A stretch of DNA of 64,000 nucleotides from Roseitranquillus sediminis (GTDB lineage: Bacteria; Pseudomonadota; Alphaproteobacteria; Rhodobacterales; Rhodobacteraceae). The position numbers and the translations under genes are program-made. The stretch spans positions 496,001 to 560,000 of the forward strand of contig NZ_JAFFOB010000015.1 of assembly GCF_016918935.1 (NCBI RefSeq), given 5' to 3'. Below are positions 19,598-30,497 of this stretch, one piece after another. Each line of letters begins with the position of its first letter. Position 1 is the stretch's first letter. The notes beneath the pieces were generated by a model, which was not told the origin of the DNA, ran no database searches, and saw only the letters and a list, made by a program, of their open reading frames with translations.

Positions 19598-19800
19598 GCG
19601 GCGGCTGGCCCGGACGCACCGGCTTGACCCTGGGCCGAAAACGCGCGGAGACAGTGCCGAGGGTAGCTGCGCTTCAGGAGCGAACAGCTATTCACGAGGT
19701 GACGTCGGATGCGTAAGGCAGGCGCCATGAGCACGCGACGCCAGTTCCGTTTCGCAGCATGCGCCAGCGCAAAGCCGTCGCCGCTGCCTGACGCGCCGGG

Positions 19801-21183
19801 TCAGACGGCGACGCGGCCCCAGAGGTCGTAGTCACCGGCCTCGTCGACCTCGACAGTCACGATGTCACCCGCCGCAAGACCCTCGAAGCCCTCGTCGACG
19901 AACAGGTTGCCGTCGATCTCGGGCGCGTCCGCCATCGTGCGGCAGGTTGCGCCATCCTCCTCGACCAGGTCGACGATGACCTGCTGGCGCGTGCCGACCC
20001 TGGCGGCGAGCTTCGCGGCGCTGATCGCCTGCGCCTTCTCCATGAAGCGGTGCCAGCGCTCGTCCTTGACCGCGTTCGGCACGTGGTCGGGCAGGGCATT
20101 CGAGCGGGCGCCGGGCACGTCCTCGTAGCGGAAGCAGCCGACGCGATCGAGCTGCGCCTCGTCGAGCCAGTCAAGCAGGGTCTGGAACTCCGCCTCGGTC
20201 TCGCCCGGATAGCCTACGATGAAGGTCGACCGCAGGGCGAGGTCGGGACAGACGCTCCGCCATGCAGCGATCTCGTCGAGCGTGCGCGCCGCCGCGGCGG
20301 GCCGCGCCATGCGGCGCAGCACGTCGGGATGCGCGTGCTGGAACGGAATGTCGAGATATGGTAGCACCAGCCCCTCCGCCATCAGCGGGATCAGCTCACG
20401 CACGTGCGGATAGGGATAGACGTAGTGCAGCCGCACCCAGGCTCCGAGCCGTCCCAGCTCGCGCGCGAGCTCGGTGATATGAGTGCGCACCTCTGTGTCT
20501 TTCCACCGATGCCTGTCGTGGCGGCGATCGACGCCGTAGGCCGAAGTATCCTGGCTGATGACCAGCAGCTCGCGCACCCCCGCCTCAACCAGCTTCTCGG
20601 CCTCCCTCAAGACCGCGTGGACCGGGCGGCTGGCCAAGCGACCGCGCATGTCCGGGATGATGCAAAACTTGCACTTGTGATTGCAGCCTTCTGAAATTTT
20701 CAGATAACTGTAGTGGCGTGGCGTAAGACTGACGCCCGTCGCCGGCAGCAGGTCCACGAACGGATCCGGCTGCGGTGGGACGGCCGCGTGAACCGCGTCG
20801 ATCACCTGCTCGTACTGGTGCGGGCCGGTGACCGCCAGCACCGTTGGGTGGGCGCCGGTGATGAGGTCGGGCTCGGCCCCGAGGCAACCGGTGACGATGA
20901 CCCGACCGTTCTCGGCCAGCGCCTCGCCGATGGAGGCGAGGCTCTCGGCGCGCGCGGAGTCGAGGAAGCCGCAGGTGTTGACGATGACCGCGTCGGCGCC
21001 GGCGTATTCGGGCGAGATCCCGTAGCCCTCGGCGCGGAGGCGGGTCAGGATGCGCTCGCTGTCGACCAGCGCCTTGGGGCAGCCGAGGGAGACCATGCCT
21101 ACGGTCGGCTGTCCGTCGCGCCGCTCCCGTCGGACGACGGCGCGGGCGAGGTCGGGGCGGAGCTCTGGCGGGTTCGCATGCAT
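19801..21183 (-). CDS. rimO: Ribosomal protein S12 methylthiotransferase RimO
   Basis: A radical-SAM enzyme that methylthiolates an aspartate of ribosomal protein S12. About 460 aa. The N-terminal UPF0004 domain has [24 protein letters not shown] and VTGCLGAE (three cluster Cys). The radical-SAM domain carries CNHKCKFC (CxxxCxxC) within [16 protein letters not shown], and the C-terminal TRAM domain spans about the last 65 residues. ATG 21183 is preferred; GTG 21192 in frame is also possible. It is transcribed alone. Confidence 0.97.
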   Translation of the reverse strand: MHANPPELRPDLARAVVRRERRDGQPTVGMVSLGCPKALVDSERILTRLRAEGYGISPEYAGADAVIVNTCGFLDSARAESLASIGEALAENGRVIVTGCLGAEPDLITGAHPTVLAVTGPHQYEQVIDAVHAAVPPQPDPFVDLLPATGVSLTPRHYSYLKISEGCNHKCKFCIIPDMRGRLASRPVHAVLREAEKLVEAGVRELLVISQDTSAYGVDRRHDRHRWKDTEVRTHITELARELGRLGAWVRLHYVYPYPHVRELIPLMAEGLVLPYLDIPFQHAHPDVLRRMARPAAAARTLDEIAAWRSVCPDLALRSTFIVGYPGETEAEFQTLLDWLDEAQLDRVGCFRYEDVPGARSNALPDHVPNAVKDERWHRFMEKAQAISAAKLAARVGTRQQVIVDLVEEDGATCRTMADAPEIDGNLFVDEGFEGLAAGDIVTVEVDEAGDYDLWGRVAV

Positions 21184-21319
21184 CGGCGTCACATAGTCGA
21201 ACCGCCGGCCGATAGGAACTCCCTCCGCGAGCCGTAGATGTTTACCAAACGTTCACCTTTGCGTCGACAGCCGCCATGCGCGCTGCAACCTATAGGAAGT
21301 GTTGCGAGTGTGAGTCGCC

Positions 21320-22123
21320 TTGTTACGAGTAGTTGTTCTCTTGGCGGTTTTGGCGCCTTCTGCCGCGTCGGCCGCCCCGCTGCCTCATCCGGCAGCGGGG
21401 CCGTCTGCCGAGGCGCCGGCCGCGGTCGCTGATGTCTTCGTGGACACCCGGGCGAGCGATCCGCTGGACGAAACCCTCCGCCACGCGATGTGGGACGCGC
21501 TCGGCACCGGCTGCATCGACGGCGGCTCGTGGGACGATCCGTATCCCGACGCCAAGGGCGACGTGCGCAGCCCGCCCTTCTGCCTGCCCCAGCCCTGCGC
21601 CCGCGCGCTCACGCCCGAGGAGCTTTCGCGGGATGTGGTCGGGCGCGCGCTGCGCCCCGGCGAGTGGGAGAGCTACGCGCGTCGCTTCGCGCTGGCGTGC
21701 GGGCAGGACGTCCCGCGGGAGGAACTGCGCGCGGCGGCGGAGGACCTGATGGAGATGCTCGCTTCCGTGGCCGGGGACCTTTCGGCGCCGGGCGCCCGGG
21801 CGGCATTGCCTGCCCGGTCCGGTCTGCTCATGCCGGGTGGGGCCGGCGGCAGAGGCGGCGCTATCAGTGACGGGTGGCGGCCCGGCGGCGCTGGTGCTGG
21901 CGGGCCGATCCGTTTGCCCGGTTCGCGCGGCCCGTTCAGTGAGGATGGCAGCACGACGCAGCCCGATCTGACGGACCCGCCTCCGGAAGAGACGTTTCCG
22001 CCGATCCCGTTGCCCCCGACCTTCGCGCTCCTGGTGGCGGCGCTCTGGCTGCCGATCCGGATCCTGCGCGGCATCCGGATGCGCCGAGCCGCTTTAGATC
22101 GCCGTATCGAGGGCCATATCTGA
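21320..22123 (+). CDS. Exported protein with a C-terminal membrane anchor, unknown function
   Basis: A 267-aa protein that I do not recognise. The best start is TTG 21320, giving a signal peptide MLRVVVLLAVLAPSAASAAP. No ATG fits the signal peptide, so the start is uncertain. The mature part has two Cys pairs (TGCIDGG, FCLPQPCAR, LACGQ), then a Gly/Pro-rich stretch. The C-terminus PPIPLPPTFALLVAALWLPI followed by RILRGIRMRR is a Pro-rich hinge, one hydrophobic helix and a basic tail. That layout resembles PEP-CTERM or VPLPA-CTERM sorting signals, but the motif is not exact. It lies 24 nt before the monooxygenase gene and may share its transcript. Confidence 0.65.
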   Translation: MLRVVVLLAVLAPSAASAAPLPHPAAGPSAEAPAAVADVFVDTRASDPLDETLRHAMWDALGTGCIDGGSWDDPYPDAKGDVRSPPFCLPQPCARALTPEELSRDVVGRALRPGEWESYARRFALACGQDVPREELRAAAEDLMEMLASVAGDLSAPGARAALPARSGLLMPGGAGGRGGAISDGWRPGGAGAGGPIRLPGSRGPFSEDGSTTQPDLTDPPPEETFPPIPLPPTFALLVAALWLPIRILRGIRMRRAALDRRIEGHI

Positions 22124-22147
22124 GGGAACGCCAAGAGAGGTTTCCCG

Positions 22148-23149
<1,002 letters not shown>

Positions 23150-23155
23150 GGAGGC

Positions 23156-24967
23156 TCAGGTCGGCTCGTCGCTCGGAAAGGTCAGGGTGGTGTCCACCCC
23201 GCGCGCGTGCGCAGCCTGCGATAGCCTGCCCTGAAGCTGCATCGCGCAGCCCTGCATCAGCCGCGTGCCGAAGCCGCCGCTCGATGCCTCGCCCGCCATC
23301 TCGCGAGATGGAGCGTCCTCGGTCCAGTGGAGCTCGAGCTCCCGTCCCTCGTTGCCGGTGAGCCGCCACCGGATCGCAAGGGTGCCTTCGCCTCCGCCCA
23401 GCGCCCCGTGTTTCACCGCGTTGGTCGCGAGCTCGTGCAGGATCATCCCTAGCGGCGTAGCGGCGCTCCGAGACAGGCGGAATTCGGGCCCTTCGATGGT
23501 CATCCTGGAGCCGCCGCGCTCGTGCGGCTCCAGCACCGTTGCGACGAGGTCGCGCACGCGGATCGTCCCCATGGTCTCGTCGACGGTCCCGATCAGATGC
23601 GCCGCCGCCAGCGCCTCGACGCGGCCGCGCAGCGTCTCGACGTAGCGCCCCACGTCCTTCTCGCCGCGCGCGCTCATGGTGATGACGCTCTGCACCAGGG
23701 CAAAGAGGTTCTTCATCCGGTGGTTCAGCTCACGGTTCAGCAGGCGGAGCCGCTCCTCGTGCAGGCGGCGGTCGGTGACATCGGTGCCGGTGGCCACGAT
23801 CTCGGTGACGCGGCCGTCCCTTGCACCGAGCGGCGTGACCTGGATCTCCAGCACCTCTCGCCCACCACCTCGCGTGAGCTCCAGGTCCAGCCGGCTCGGC
23901 CGCCCCGCGGCCGCACCCTGAACCGCCTGGCGCAGGAGCGCCTCGTCGCCGGGGGTCTCGAGGTGCGGAGCGAGCAGCGTGGCGTAGTCGGTCCCGGCAT
24001 GACGTTCGGCACTGTCGCCGAATCGGCGCAGCACATCCCTGTTCGCCCAGGTGATCCGCCCTTCAGCGTCGAGCAGGGCGATGAGGATCGGCGCCTCGTC
24101 GGTCACTCGACGCAGCCGCGCCTCGCTGGCGGCGAGCTGATTTTGCAACTGCCGCTCTGCCGTCACCTCGCGCACGCAGGTGCCCACGGCGAATGCCTCG
24201 CCGTCGACCTTGACCGGGTAGTAGTCTGCCACGAAGTCGCGCGAGGCGTCGCGCACCGCTGGCGTCTCGGCGCGGATCTCGTGGCCGAGTGACGGCTGTC
24301 CGCTGCGGAAGACGCTCCGGATGACGTCCGCAAGGGCCGGGTCGATCGAGTCGAGCAGCTCCCGGCCGGACCGTTCGTAGTGCTGGGCGATGGGCAGGCC
24401 GTTCAGGTCGGCCAGATGCCGGTTCACCCGCAGGAAGGCGAGGTCGCGGTCGTGCAGGGCGACCCCGACCGGCAGCGCGTCGTAGAGCGCCTCGAGCTCG
24501 GCGACCTGGCGCACGCAGGCGAGGCGGTTCCGCTCCATCTCCTCCTCGGCCCGCCTGCGTTCGGAAATGTCGCTCGCCGAGGCCACCAGCTCCACGACCT
24601 GGTCGTGCTCGCCACGGATCGGCCCGACCTGCCACAGGATCGGCAGGCGCCCGTCGCCGGCTACCCGCACCACACTCTCCAGCCTGACCGTCTCGCCCGC
24701 GGCGGCGCGGTGAACCGCATCGCGCACCTCGTCCTGGACTTCCGGGTCATAGCTCCACCAGTAGGTGTTCCAGAAGGGGATGCCGCGCACGTCGTCGATC
24801 CCGATGCCGCCGATGTTCAGCGCCGCGGCGTCGACGTCGACGAGCCGCCCGTCCACCTCCAGAACCGCGACGAAGGCGACGAGCTGGTTGATCAGCTGTC
24901 GCTCGCGGCTTGCGTGTCGCGTTTCCTGGTCCGATTCCGGATCCACACTGCGTCTCCCGTCCATCAT
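23156..24967 (-). CDS. PAS-domain HWE-family sensor histidine kinase
   Basis: A soluble sensor kinase of about 603 aa with no transmembrane segment. Three PAS units are visible: about residues 25-135 (with VASASDISERRRAEEEM at its end), 150-270 (ending GTCVREVTAERQLQ) and 275-395 (ending VATGTDVTDRRLHEERL). The phosphoacceptor is H416 in LNHRMKNLFALVQSV. The ATPase part has the HWE traits: ILHELATNAVKHGAL in the N box and a WxE motif in LELHWTED, then GGFGTRLMQGCA. ATG 24967 and 24964 are equivalent starts, with a weak ribosome site. HWE kinases are common in alphaproteobacteria and often sense light or general stress through PAS/LOV domains, but the LOV Cys motif is not seen. No cognate regulator is adjacent. 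Confidence 0.92.
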   Translation of the reverse strand: MMDGRRSVDPESDQETRHASRERQLINQLVAFVAVLEVDGRLVDVDAAALNIGGIGIDDVRGIPFWNTYWWSYDPEVQDEVRDAVHRAAAGETVRLESVVRVAGDGRLPILWQVGPIRGEHDQVVELVASASDISERRRAEEEMERNRLACVRQVAELEALYDALPVGVALHDRDLAFLRVNRHLADLNGLPIAQHYERSGRELLDSIDPALADVIRSVFRSGQPSLGHEIRAETPAVRDASRDFVADYYPVKVDGEAFAVGTCVREVTAERQLQNQLAASEARLRRVTDEAPILIALLDAEGRITWANRDVLRRFGDSAERHAGTDYATLLAPHLETPGDEALLRQAVQGAAAGRPSRLDLELTRGGGREVLEIQVTPLGARDGRVTEIVATGTDVTDRRLHEERLRLLNRELNHRMKNLFALVQSVITMSARGEKDVGRYVETLRGRVEALAAAHLIGTVDETMGTIRVRDLVATVLEPHERGGSRMTIEGPEFRLSRSAATPLGMILHELATNAVKHGALGGGEGTLAIRWRLTGNEGRELELHWTEDAPSREMAGEASSGGFGTRLMQGCAMQLQGRLSQAAHARGVDTTLTFPSDEPT

Positions 24968-25063
24968 CCGGCGGCCGCGCTTCGCGTGCCGCAAGGTGGT
25001 ATGAAACGGCGCTGCGCTTCCAGCCGTTCCGCGCAGGCGCCGGACAACCGGGAGGACGAGGTA

Positions 25064-25981
25064 ATGCGGTGGATGACAAAGGCGCTCGCCGTCATCGGCG
25101 CCCTTCTGATGGCGCTGGCGCTGGCGGCGTGCGGGTTGCACCTCGCCAACTCCGGCACGAGCCCGGTGCCGGACCGTCCGCCGGGCGCCTGGCGCGTGGC
25201 GACGCACAACGTCCACTACATCCTTCTCCGCCGGCCGGAGGGCTCGTGGTCGGTCGCCGACTGGGAGCGTCGCAGGCCCGCGCTCGATGCCGCGTTCAAG
25301 GCGATCGAGGCCGACATCTTCGCATTTCAGGAGATGGAGAGCTTCGCGGGTGGCGACGACGCGTCGGTGAACCTCGCGCTCGACTACCTGCTCGAGCGAA
25401 ATCCCGACTACGCCGCCGCCGCGGTGGGCGACTGGCGCAGGTTTCCCAGCACGCAGCCCATCCTCTACCGAAAAGGCCGCCTGCGCCTCGTCGACCAGGG
25501 CTGGTTCTTCTTTTCCGAGACGCCGGACGTGATCTACTCGCGCACCTTCGACGGCTCCTACCCCGCCTTCGCCTCGTGGGCCGCGTTCGTGCCAGAGGAG
25601 GGCGGGCCGGAGGTTCATGTCCTGAACGTGCATCTCGACTACAGCAGCCGGACCAACCGGGCCCGCTCGGTCGCCCTGGTGCGCGAGCGGGTGGCAGGCT
25701 TGCTGGAGGCGGGACGTACCGTGATCCTCCTCGGCGATCTCAACGAGCGGGCGGGGTCGGACGTACATCGGAGCCTGGAGCAGGCCGGACTGCGCTTCGC
25801 ACCTGTCGAGGGCGCGACCTACCACTTCAACCGCGGGATCAACCTCTTCGGCGCCATTGACCATGTCGCCACCACGGCAGATGTCGAACTGGTAGGCGAG
25901 CCGGTCGTCCTGCGGCAGCGTTTCGGCGGCGCGTGGCCGTCGGACCATTACCCGGTCGTCGCTGATGTACGGTTGCCTTGA
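25064..25981 (+). CDS. Exported endonuclease/exonuclease/phosphatase family protein, predicted lipoprotein
   Basis: A 305-aa protein of the EEP (DNase I-like/sphingomyelinase-like) superfamily. GGAGGACGAG precedes ATG 25064. The signal peptide ends in a lipobox LALAACG (C near residue 23). Catalytic motifs: VATHNVHYI, IFAFQEMESF (metal Glu), NVHLDYSSRTNRAR, ILLGDLNERAGSDVH (Asp/Asn), and WPSDHYPVVADV (catalytic His). The substrate could be a nucleic acid, a phospholipid or an inositol phosphate. It is divergent from the kinase and convergent with the last eCIS gene (37 nt between stops). It is not part of the eCIS operon. Confidence 0.88.
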   Translation: MRWMTKALAVIGALLMALALAACGLHLANSGTSPVPDRPPGAWRVATHNVHYILLRRPEGSWSVADWERRRPALDAAFKAIEADIFAFQEMESFAGGDDASVNLALDYLLERNPDYAAAAVGDWRRFPSTQPILYRKGRLRLVDQGWFFFSETPDVIYSRTFDGSYPAFASWAAFVPEEGGPEVHVLNVHLDYSSRTNRARSVALVRERVAGLLEAGRTVILLGDLNERAGSDVHRSLEQAGLRFAPVEGATYHFNRGINLFGAIDHVATTADVELVGEPVVLRQRFGGAWPSDHYPVVADVRLP

Positions 25982-26018
25982 TGGGCCGAGCATCGGCTGC
26001 AGCTTCATCCACGACTGA

Positions 26019-29000
26019 TCACAAGAGTAGTGAAGCGGGCGAAACGCGGAATCTTCCTGCGTTCTCTGCCATGAGCCGCCGCAGGATCTCGATCTGCTCG
26101 GGCGTCAGCGCAGTGGCGTCGATGCGCCACTCGATGACGACGCCCGGGTGAGTGCGTACGAGCCAGAGGTCGCGGTCGATCTGACTTCTGAGTCGACTGC
26201 TGACGTTGTCGAGTGGCAGGTCTGTCACCCCCTTGCTCTCTCGCAGGATGACGCTTCCGCCTTCGTGGTACATCCTGTCGACGACCCGGGTGGTGACACG
26301 CCCGGTCTGCTCGTCGAGTACCCGCAACGGGAGCTGTTCCGCACCGTTTGGGAATAGATCGGCGAACTCGCGGAAGGTGATGTTCCCGTTGTCGAGCTGA
26401 TCAACGAGATCGTCATATGTGAGACCGGGGAATATCTCGCGCGCGCGTCCTGGCGTTCCACCAAGCTCGAGATTGTGGCGAGCTTCGGTGATGTCTCCCT
26501 TGAGCTGGTTCTCGCGCAGACGTCGTATCCGCTCGAGCTTGTCATCGGTGGTCATGCCTGCTGGTGGAGTGTCCTGAACCCGGAGGCCGATCTCCTCGAG
26601 TTCATCGTCCAGTTCACCCTCCTGTTCCAGCAGGTATCGCCGAATCCGCCAGTTGCTCGCGATCATCTCGAGGTCGTAGCTGACGGCGGACAGTCGGCGC
26701 GCTCTGAAGGTATCGATCCAACGGTAGCGGCGCTTCAGAACCATGAGCTGAGCGAGGACAAGCGGGATCGGCGTGTCCACCGCATCGTTCGTGGCGGCGA
26801 TGGCTTCGGCGGCGATGCGAGCCTCCGCCAGCTGCGCGGCCTTCAGCGCGTCGTCGCGGACTTGGGGCACGCCCGGCTCGTCGACCGCACGCAGGGAGCC
26901 GTCGCCAAGGTCCTCGACCGCCTCGCGTCCTTGGCGTGCGGGCGTGGCGTCCATCGCGTCCCGCGCCGCCCGCTCGCCGGCGTCGGTGACCTCGGCCGGT
27001 GTCCGAGTCGGCGGAACTTCCGGTGCACGCGGAGCAGGGGCTTCTGGCGCCCGAGGTACGTCCGGCGCCCTCGGCGCATCCGGCGCGCGCGGCAGGTCGG
27101 GCGCGCGGGGCGCGGGGGCCGCCGATCCCGCACGGCCTGCGGGTGCATGCGTCGCCGCCTCCGCCGCCTCGTCGCCGAAGCGGAAGAGTGACCGCGCCAG
27201 GTCCTCGATCCTCGTCAGCAGGCCCGCGATGAAATCGAAGCGCTGCAGGAAGCCTTTCGCCGCGCCAAACCCCCGCAGGATCGGCCCCTTCAATGGCGCC
27301 AGCGCGCGCCCGAGCACGCCCAGGATCTCGCCGCCGATGTCGAGGAAGCGCAGCATGTAGGACAGGAGCCGCCGCCCCAGCGAGGCACCCTGCTTCAACA
27401 CGGTATAGCCGCCGGCGGTGAAGTAGGCGATCAGCACCTCGAGCAGGATCATGCCGGAGAGCCATCCGATCTTGTTGCCGAGCTCGTAGTCCGGCAGTGC
27501 CAGGAACTGAAGGAACTTGCCGGCGATCCAGCCGCCGAGCTCGCCCGCCTTCTGCATAAGCCATTCCCACGCGCCGCCGAGCATGTCGGCGAGGCCCGAG
27601 ACGGTACCGCCGCCGTCCCGGACCTCGGTGCGCATGTCGTTTTCGAGCGCGTCCGCGGACACGGCCTCCGGCTCGGCCAGACCGCCGAACTCGGTAAGGG
27701 TTCCCGGCGGCAGGCCGCCGGCGATGTCGGCGTCACTCGCCACGCCCTCGGCGTCGAGCGGCACCTCCTCGGCGGCGGCGCCCTGCGGAGTGGCGCCCGC
27801 CTCGCCCTCGGCGGCTTCGGCGACGGCGCCCGGTGCGGCACTCGGGCCGGAAGACGGCGCGGCGGCAGGCGCTTCGGCGGCCGGCTGCGTAGCCGGTGCC
27901 TCGACGGGGGACGGAGTTGCCGGTGCCTCGGCGGCAGGCGCGGTTTCCGCCTCCGCGGCCTCGGGTGGTCCGCGGGCGCCGAGGCTCCCAACAGGGGTTT
28001 CGGTAGCGGGTTCGGCTGGCGCGGGCACGGCGAGTGCGGTGTCGACGGCGGCCAGCCCCTCGGACACGCTCGTCGGCACGAGCTGCGTCATGTACGGCGC
28101 CAGCACCCGCTTCAGCACCCGCACGCCGGTCACGATCAATTCCATCAGCATGAAGAGCAGCTTGAACGGGTCTATGATGCCCTCGATCAGTCCTTGCAGC
28201 AGGCCGAGGGCGTAGCCCGCGATGAACTGCGGCCCGGCACCGGCGCAGAGGTTGGCGACCTTGTTCGAGCCCGCGATCCGCGTCTCGTCGCCGACCTCGC
28301 CGCTGCGCAGGCGTCGCAGGAAGCCGAGCGCGGCGGACTTCAACACCATGACCATCGGCCCCAGCCCTGCGAGGAAGGCGGCGAAGGCGGGAAGGAACGC
28401 TATCAGCAGGTCGAGGACGAAGTTGATGACCGGCGGCTTGAACTCGTCGGGCAGCAACAGCCAGATCGCCCCCGCGATGGCGACCGGCAGCATCGGCGGA
28501 TTCACGGCCACGATCGCCAGCCGGACCAGGAAGTCGAGGATCGGCTGGAAGATGCCGCGGAGCGCCTCGAACGCATCGCCGACCGCGTCCTCGAGGCCGG
28601 CGAAGCCGCCATCGGCCCAAGCCTGGAGCCTCTCGAACTGGTCCGCGACATGCTCCAGCACCCGGTCGACGGACCGCAGGCAACGGTTCGTGGAGAAGAG
28701 CGCGACCACCCCCTGCATCGCGCGCGCCACTGAAGCGACGACGCCTGCGAGCCATCCGGCAGCACCGGAGATCAGCGCCTTCACGCCGTCGACCACGCCG
28801 ATCAGGAAGGGCAGGATGTCCTTCTCCAGCGTCTCGCGCGCCCAGACCACCACCCCGGCCTCGCGCCAGTTGGCGGCCAGCCACTTGAGCTTGTCCCAGA
28901 TCGGCGGCAGGACCTGCGTCAGGATGAGGATCGGGCCGAGCGGCGAGATCAGGACGAGGATGCCCGCGACCGCCGTCAGCGGCTCCCGTATCGGCTCGAT

Positions 29001-30497
29001 CACCTCGAGGAAAGCGGTCCAGGCGGCCTCGGCCTTTTCCTCGAGCCACGTCCGCACGCCGCTGGTGCTGTCCCAGGCGAGGCCGAACTTCTCCATCAGC
29101 CAGTCCCAAGCGAACTCCGCCGCATCGCGGATCGGGCTGGCGAGGTCCCAGATCCACGTCACGAGGCCGGTGAAGGCGTCCCAGACGGCGCTGCCGGCGG
29201 AGCCGAGGAAGTCGATGACAGGCTTGGCGATGTTCTCCCAGAGGGCGGAGAAGACGGCCTCGACCCCGTTCGAGAGCGACTGGACGGTGTCGATGATGCC
29301 GCTGCCCCAGTTGTCGATGACCCAGATCAGCGGCTGGATCAGGAGGCCGAGCGCGGACGAGGCGGCGCTGCCGATGGCGCCGGGCACGGACGCGACGCTC
29401 GACGCGAGGCTCTCGAAGACGCTCTCGAGGCCGGACATGATGTCGATGCTCGAGAGCGGGTCGAGCAGCAGGCCGAGCAGGCCGTCGATTCCGGAGCAGA
29501 AGAGCTCCTCGAGATCGTCGAGGAAGTCGCCGCGCAGGAAGTCGAGGAGGCCGGGCGCGACGTAGTCAATGATTTCCTCGGCGCCTTCGAGCACGACGCC
29601 GCCTACCTCGACGACGAGATCGCCCGCGCGGCTCGCGAGCTCGGCGGCGCCCTCGATCGCCTCGGAACCGATGTCGACGGCGCCTTCGTAGACGTCACCC
29701 CCGAAATCGCCGACGGCGCTCGCGGCGTCTTCGACGAAGTCCGGCACGTAGTCGATATTCTGGGGAGCGGGCGCGGCCCGCTGCACCGGCCGTACCGGAG
29801 GGGCGCGGGCCGGCGGACGGCGCCAGCCGCTGCCCTGCGGCGGAGCGGTCTGCTGCACCACGTGGATGAGCTCGTGCGCGACGATGCCGCGGCGGCCGGC
29901 GGGAGAGGCCGCCTGCGCCTGGCGGCCGAGCACGATGGCGGTGCCATGCGCGAACGCGACGGCGCGGCGCTCGTCGGCTGCGGCCGCCGCGGCCGGACCG
30001 GCGTGCAGCCGCACGAGCGACAAGTCGCAGTCGAGCGCGGCCTCGTATCCCGTCCGCTCTGCACGGGGCAGCGGTCGGCCCGGCCCCACGCGGAGTGCGG
30101 GACCGACGGCTCGGAGCATCGTGCGCGGCGGAGGGGCGCGAATCGGTGCCGGAGCGACCGCGGGTGCCGCAGCCGGCTTCGCCGCCGCTGGCGGGGCGGG
30201 CGCGGTGGCGTGCGATGCGTTCGCGCTGCGGCCCTCCTGCGCCGCCCGGCTGAGCTGCGGGGCCAGGCGCTGCGCCTCCCGTTCGGCCGCATCGCGGCGT
30301 GGCTCGGGGCGAGGGCCGGCGGCCGGATGCGCCGGAGCCGTGCAGCGCGGGCATCCGCCGCCGCAGGCGCAGTTCGCGCGAGGTGCCGTGGCGGGCCTGG
30401 CCAGGGCGGGATGCGCTGCGCGACCGTGTCGCGCCGTGCTCCCGGACGCCGGGCGCTCGCCCGTCTGGCCCTTGCCGACTGTCGCCCGCGTGGTCAT
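26019..30497 (-). CDS. eCIS-associated DUF4157 protein with C-terminal PD-(D/E)XK nuclease-like domain (candidate toxin)
   Basis: A 1492-residue protein, the last gene of the injection-system operon, starting at ATG 30497, which overlaps the previous stop (ATGA). Layout: an N-terminal Cys motif CACGGGCPRC (residues 43-52); a DUF4157 zincin-like domain with HELIH (208-212) in IVAHELIHVVQQ; then roughly 600 residues of amphipathic and Trp-rich helices with several strongly hydrophobic stretches; an Ala/Pro/Glu low-complexity linker (about 830-930); more hydrophobic helices (about 985-1090); a second Pro-rich linker; and a C-terminal domain. That end carries D1407, E1420-x-K1422 (ILRESKG) and Q1439 with D1443 (SQIDRDLWLV), the pattern of restriction-endonuclease-fold polymorphic toxins. 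DUF4157 proteins are established eCIS companions. Inference: loaded effector whose nuclease tip is freed in the target. No immunity gene follows. Confidence 0.85.
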   Translation of the reverse strand: MTTRATVGKGQTGERPASGSTARHGRAAHPALARPATAPRANCACGGGCPRCTAPAHPAAGPRPEPRRDAAEREAQRLAPQLSRAAQEGRSANASHATAPAPPAAAKPAAAPAVAPAPIRAPPPRTMLRAVGPALRVGPGRPLPRAERTGYEAALDCDLSLVRLHAGPAAAAAADERRAVAFAHGTAIVLGRQAQAASPAGRRGIVAHELIHVVQQTAPPQGSGWRRPPARAPPVRPVQRAAPAPQNIDYVPDFVEDAASAVGDFGGDVYEGAVDIGSEAIEGAAELASRAGDLVVEVGGVVLEGAEEIIDYVAPGLLDFLRGDFLDDLEELFCSGIDGLLGLLLDPLSSIDIMSGLESVFESLASSVASVPGAIGSAASSALGLLIQPLIWVIDNWGSGIIDTVQSLSNGVEAVFSALWENIAKPVIDFLGSAGSAVWDAFTGLVTWIWDLASPIRDAAEFAWDWLMEKFGLAWDSTSGVRTWLEEKAEAAWTAFLEVIEPIREPLTAVAGILVLISPLGPILILTQVLPPIWDKLKWLAANWREAGVVVWARETLEKDILPFLIGVVDGVKALISGAAGWLAGVVASVARAMQGVVALFSTNRCLRSVDRVLEHVADQFERLQAWADGGFAGLEDAVGDAFEALRGIFQPILDFLVRLAIVAVNPPMLPVAIAGAIWLLLPDEFKPPVINFVLDLLIAFLPAFAAFLAGLGPMVMVLKSAALGFLRRLRSGEVGDETRIAGSNKVANLCAGAGPQFIAGYALGLLQGLIEGIIDPFKLLFMLMELIVTGVRVLKRVLAPYMTQLVPTSVSEGLAAVDTALAVPAPAEPATETPVGSLGARGPPEAAEAETAPAAEAPATPSPVEAPATQPAAEAPAAAPSSGPSAAPGAVAEAAEGEAGATPQGAAAEEVPLDAEGVASDADIAGGLPPGTLTEFGGLAEPEAVSADALENDMRTEVRDGGGTVSGLADMLGGAWEWLMQKAGELGGWIAGKFLQFLALPDYELGNKIGWLSGMILLEVLIAYFTAGGYTVLKQGASLGRRLLSYMLRFLDIGGEILGVLGRALAPLKGPILRGFGAAKGFLQRFDFIAGLLTRIEDLARSLFRFGDEAAEAATHAPAGRAGSAAPAPRAPDLPRAPDAPRAPDVPRAPEAPAPRAPEVPPTRTPAEVTDAGERAARDAMDATPARQGREAVEDLGDGSLRAVDEPGVPQVRDDALKAAQLAEARIAAEAIAATNDAVDTPIPLVLAQLMVLKRRYRWIDTFRARRLSAVSYDLEMIASNWRIRRYLLEQEGELDDELEEIGLRVQDTPPAGMTTDDKLERIRRLRENQLKGDITEARHNLELGGTPGRAREIFPGLTYDDLVDQLDNGNITFREFADLFPNGAEQLPLRVLDEQTGRVTTRVVDRMYHEGGSVILRESKGVTDLPLDNVSSRLRSQIDRDLWLVRTHPGVVIEWRIDATALTPEQIEILRRLMAENAGRFRVSPASLLL

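Noticed and set aside
19598..19800. Possible 40-codon gene starting at ATG 19709
   Set aside because: No convincing ribosome site, Arg/Ala/Pro-rich composition, and it runs into the end of rimO on the other strand.
25982..26018. Terminator between the convergent EEP and toxin genes
   Set aside because: Only a 5-bp GCCGA/TCGGC stem without a T tract.
27600..28000. Low-complexity Ala/Pro/Glu region as a DNA repeat element
   Set aside because: It is an in-frame protein linker with varied codons, not a nucleotide repeat array; no CRISPR-like spacing anywhere in the window.
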